A DNA stretch of 6,660 nucleotides from DASPXY01 sp038227745 (GTDB lineage Bacteria > Planctomycetota > Planctomycetia > Gemmatales > Gemmataceae): NCBI GenBank assembly GCA_038227745.1, contig JBBRPS010000584.1:1-6660 (forward strand). Reading direction: 5' to 3'. Numbering within the stretch: the stretch's first letter is position 1; each line of letters opens with the position of its first letter. The position numbers and the translations under genes are program-made. Below are positions 5,373 to 6,660 of this stretch, piece after piece. The notes under the pieces are model-generated. The model had not been told where the DNA came from, searched no databases, and was given only the letters and a program-made list of their open reading frames with translations.

Positions 5373-5440
5373 AGTCCCAATCCACCGCGCTGCCGTCGGC
5401 GGGCGCGCAGGGGCCATTATCACACCTCAGGAGAACGGTC

Positions 5441-6451
5441 ATGTTCGGCTTTCACAACAAGCCCAGGGGCTGGTCCAGCAGGCTGCGGCCGCGCCCCGTC
5501 ACGCGCCTCGAGGAACTCGAGCCGCGCACCCTCCTCACGGTCTCCGCACCGGGGAATGTCCTCTTTCCTCTGGACCGCGCGGCCCTCGAAGTCACGGTCC
5601 GGGTGGCCCGCACCACCATCATCCTGATCATCCCCGAGGCGTCGCTGGCGCTCACCCTCCAGGTGCCCGGCGTCACGGCGCGGCCGACCTCCGCCCCAAC
5701 GACCCCGGGCGCCGCCACGTCCCCGTTCGCCCCGAACTTCACGCCGCTGACTGCCGCGCCCCCCGCCGTGGACAGCAACCTCTCCGGCATCAACGCCATC
5801 CGCAGCGTTACCATCAACCAGGGCCGCCTCGTCATCGTCTTCGTCGCCGCGCGACCCACGACCGCCCTGCCGTTTGCGAGCGTCGCCGGCTCTCTCGGCG
5901 CCCAGGCGGCGGACGAGTCGCTGGTGGACATCCTCTTCGCCCGGTCGATCCCCGGCACGCCGTTCACCGTGCCCGCCAGCAACTACCTGGCCCCCGTGCG
6001 GCAGACGGGCGTCACCACGCCGGTCATCGGCGGCGTCGGCGAGGGCCTTCCCGAAGACGACATCCTCTCCCGCCTGGAAATCTGGAACTGGGACGCCGCC
6101 CCGGCCGCCGACCGCCAGGCCGTCCCGCCGGTCCAGGGGCAGGCCGCGCCGCCCGCCGCCGACCTCGCTGTCGCCGCGGCGCCGCAGACCGCCGTGCCGG
6201 CGCCGGAACCGGGCGCGCCTGCCTGGGCGGGAGCGTGTGCCGCCTGCTTCGCCGAGGGCGTGGTGACCAGCGCTCTCGCCGCGGATTGGGTGATGGCACC
6301 CGCCGCCGACGGTGCGCACCCGCTGCCCGACTTCGCCTCGGCCGCCGTCGGCATGGTCGCCATGCTGGGCGGCGTCGCCTGGGCGCCCGAGACGCGGCGC
6401 GACCTCGACCAGGGCCGCCGCCGGCGCCTGGCCCTGCGCACGCCGCGCTAA
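5441..6451 (+). CDS. LEPR-motif secreted or surface protein, function unknown
   Basis: A 336-residue planctomycete-type export protein. Near the N-terminus, after a basic start (RLRPRP), is RLEELEPRTLLT (22-33), the LEPR motif found at the start of many large planctomycete extracellular proteins, whose role in sorting is not established to my knowledge. The middle is rich in Val/Ile strands, for example VRVARTTIILIIP and SVTINQGRLVIVFVAA. A low-complexity Ala/Pro segment spans roughly 220-265. The C-terminus has a hydrophobic stretch at about 298-315 (AAVGMVAMLGGVAWA) followed by a basic tail (GRRRRLALRTPR), as in a stop-transfer or sorting signal. No catalytic motif is visible. The start is supported by AGGAG at 5429-5433, seven bases upstream. 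The same motif class may once have headed the RTX remnant at 1929. A palindrome begins 12 bases after the stop. Confidence 0.85.
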   Translation: MFGFHNKPRGWSSRLRPRPVTRLEELEPRTLLTVSAPGNVLFPLDRAALEVTVRVARTTIILIIPEASLALTLQVPGVTARPTSAPTTPGAATSPFAPNFTPLTAAPPAVDSNLSGINAIRSVTINQGRLVIVFVAARPTTALPFASVAGSLGAQAADESLVDILFARSIPGTPFTVPASNYLAPVRQTGVTTPVIGGVGEGLPEDDILSRLEIWNWDAAPAADRQAVPPVQGQAAPPAADLAVAAAPQTAVPAPEPGAPAWAGACAACFAEGVVTSALAADWVMAPAADGAHPLPDFASAAVGMVAMLGGVAWAPETRRDLDQGRRRRLALRTPR

Positions 6452-6463
6452 TGCAGAAACAAG

Positions 6464-6540
6464 GGACCTTTTGTTGGAGTCCCGCCTTCAGGCGGTGGCA
6501 GCCCTCAACCGCCTGAAGGCGGGATTCCAACAAGAGGTCC
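6464..6540 (+). repeat. Long palindrome, 33-bp arms, possible 3' end structure
   Basis: Arms at 6464-6496 and 6508-6540 pair over all 33 positions around an 11-base loop, with two differences. Read as plus-strand RNA both are G-U pairs, so the hairpin is continuous; read as minus-strand RNA both would be A-C mismatches. It begins 12 bases after the stop of the LEPR gene. There is no T-run beyond it. It could be a transcription end or mRNA-protecting hairpin, or a dispersed palindrome. The core arm sequence CCCGCCTTCAGGCGG is itself nearly self-complementary. Confidence 0.75.
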
Positions 6541-6660
6541 GTTGCTCCTCCACTACACACACCGAAGCACGATCGGGGGCGGCGGCCCGAGGGAGCGGGC
6601 TGGCGTCGCTTATCCCGCCCCTTCAGCGGGCGCGACCGTCGCCCGCAGTCAGAAAGCCCA
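6541..6660. other. Window end without a gene
   Basis: No coding frame is supportable. A 7-bp hairpin, GCGGGCG (6626-6632) with CGCCCGC (6640-6646), is the only structure seen. Confidence 0.4.

Noticed and set aside
5420..6319. Minus-strand frame of 299 aa opposite the LEPR gene
   Set aside because: Gly/Arg-rich antisense noise typical of high-GC DNA; the LEPR motif and ribosome-binding site fix the plus-strand gene.

Overview
The window looks like chromosomal DNA of a high-GC planctomycete, probably Gemmatales-like. This is inferred from gene content and no marker gene is present. The clues are a secreted protein with the planctomycete N-terminal LEPR motif (RLEELEPRTLL) and a hydrophobic, Arg-rich C-terminus; the C-terminal part of an RTX-type calcium-binding protein of the kind common in that phylum; a Uma2-family PD-(D/E)XK protein; a Tat-exported beta-propeller protein; and intergenic gaps filled with long palindromes.

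Layout. 1-205: two small hairpins, no gene. 206-499 (+): small secreted protein of 97 aa. 541-637: a palindrome whose bulged-stem architecture closely matches an integron attC recombination site. 638-938: no convincing gene. 939-1838 (+): secreted 299-aa protein of unknown function with an SH3/Tudor-like C-terminal segment, clearly AT-richer than its surroundings. 1846-1914: perfect 22-bp inverted repeat. 1929-2459 (+): a 5'-truncated or chimeric remnant of an RTX-type protein. 2460-2873: three inverted repeats and no gene. 2874-3437 (+): Uma2-family protein. 3438-3643: short alternative hairpins between convergent genes. 3644-5230 (-): Tat-exported protein resembling GH32/GH43-type propellers. 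5231-5440: divergent intergenic region with a nested, competing set of inverted repeats. 5441-6451 (+): LEPR-motif secreted or anchored protein. 6452-6660: a 33-bp-arm palindrome, then no gene.

The genes do not form one pathway or an obvious operon. Four of the six (206, 939, 3644 and 5441) carry export signals or a surface-protein motif, and the RTX remnant probably derives from a surface protein. This reads as an accessory region made by accretion: an attC-like site directly behind a small secreted-protein gene, an AT-rich block, a truncated gene, and several unrelated palindromes. The most notable candidate is the attC-like element. The gene at 206-499 plus this site has the organisation and polarity of an integron gene cassette, but no integrase and no second attC site are visible here.
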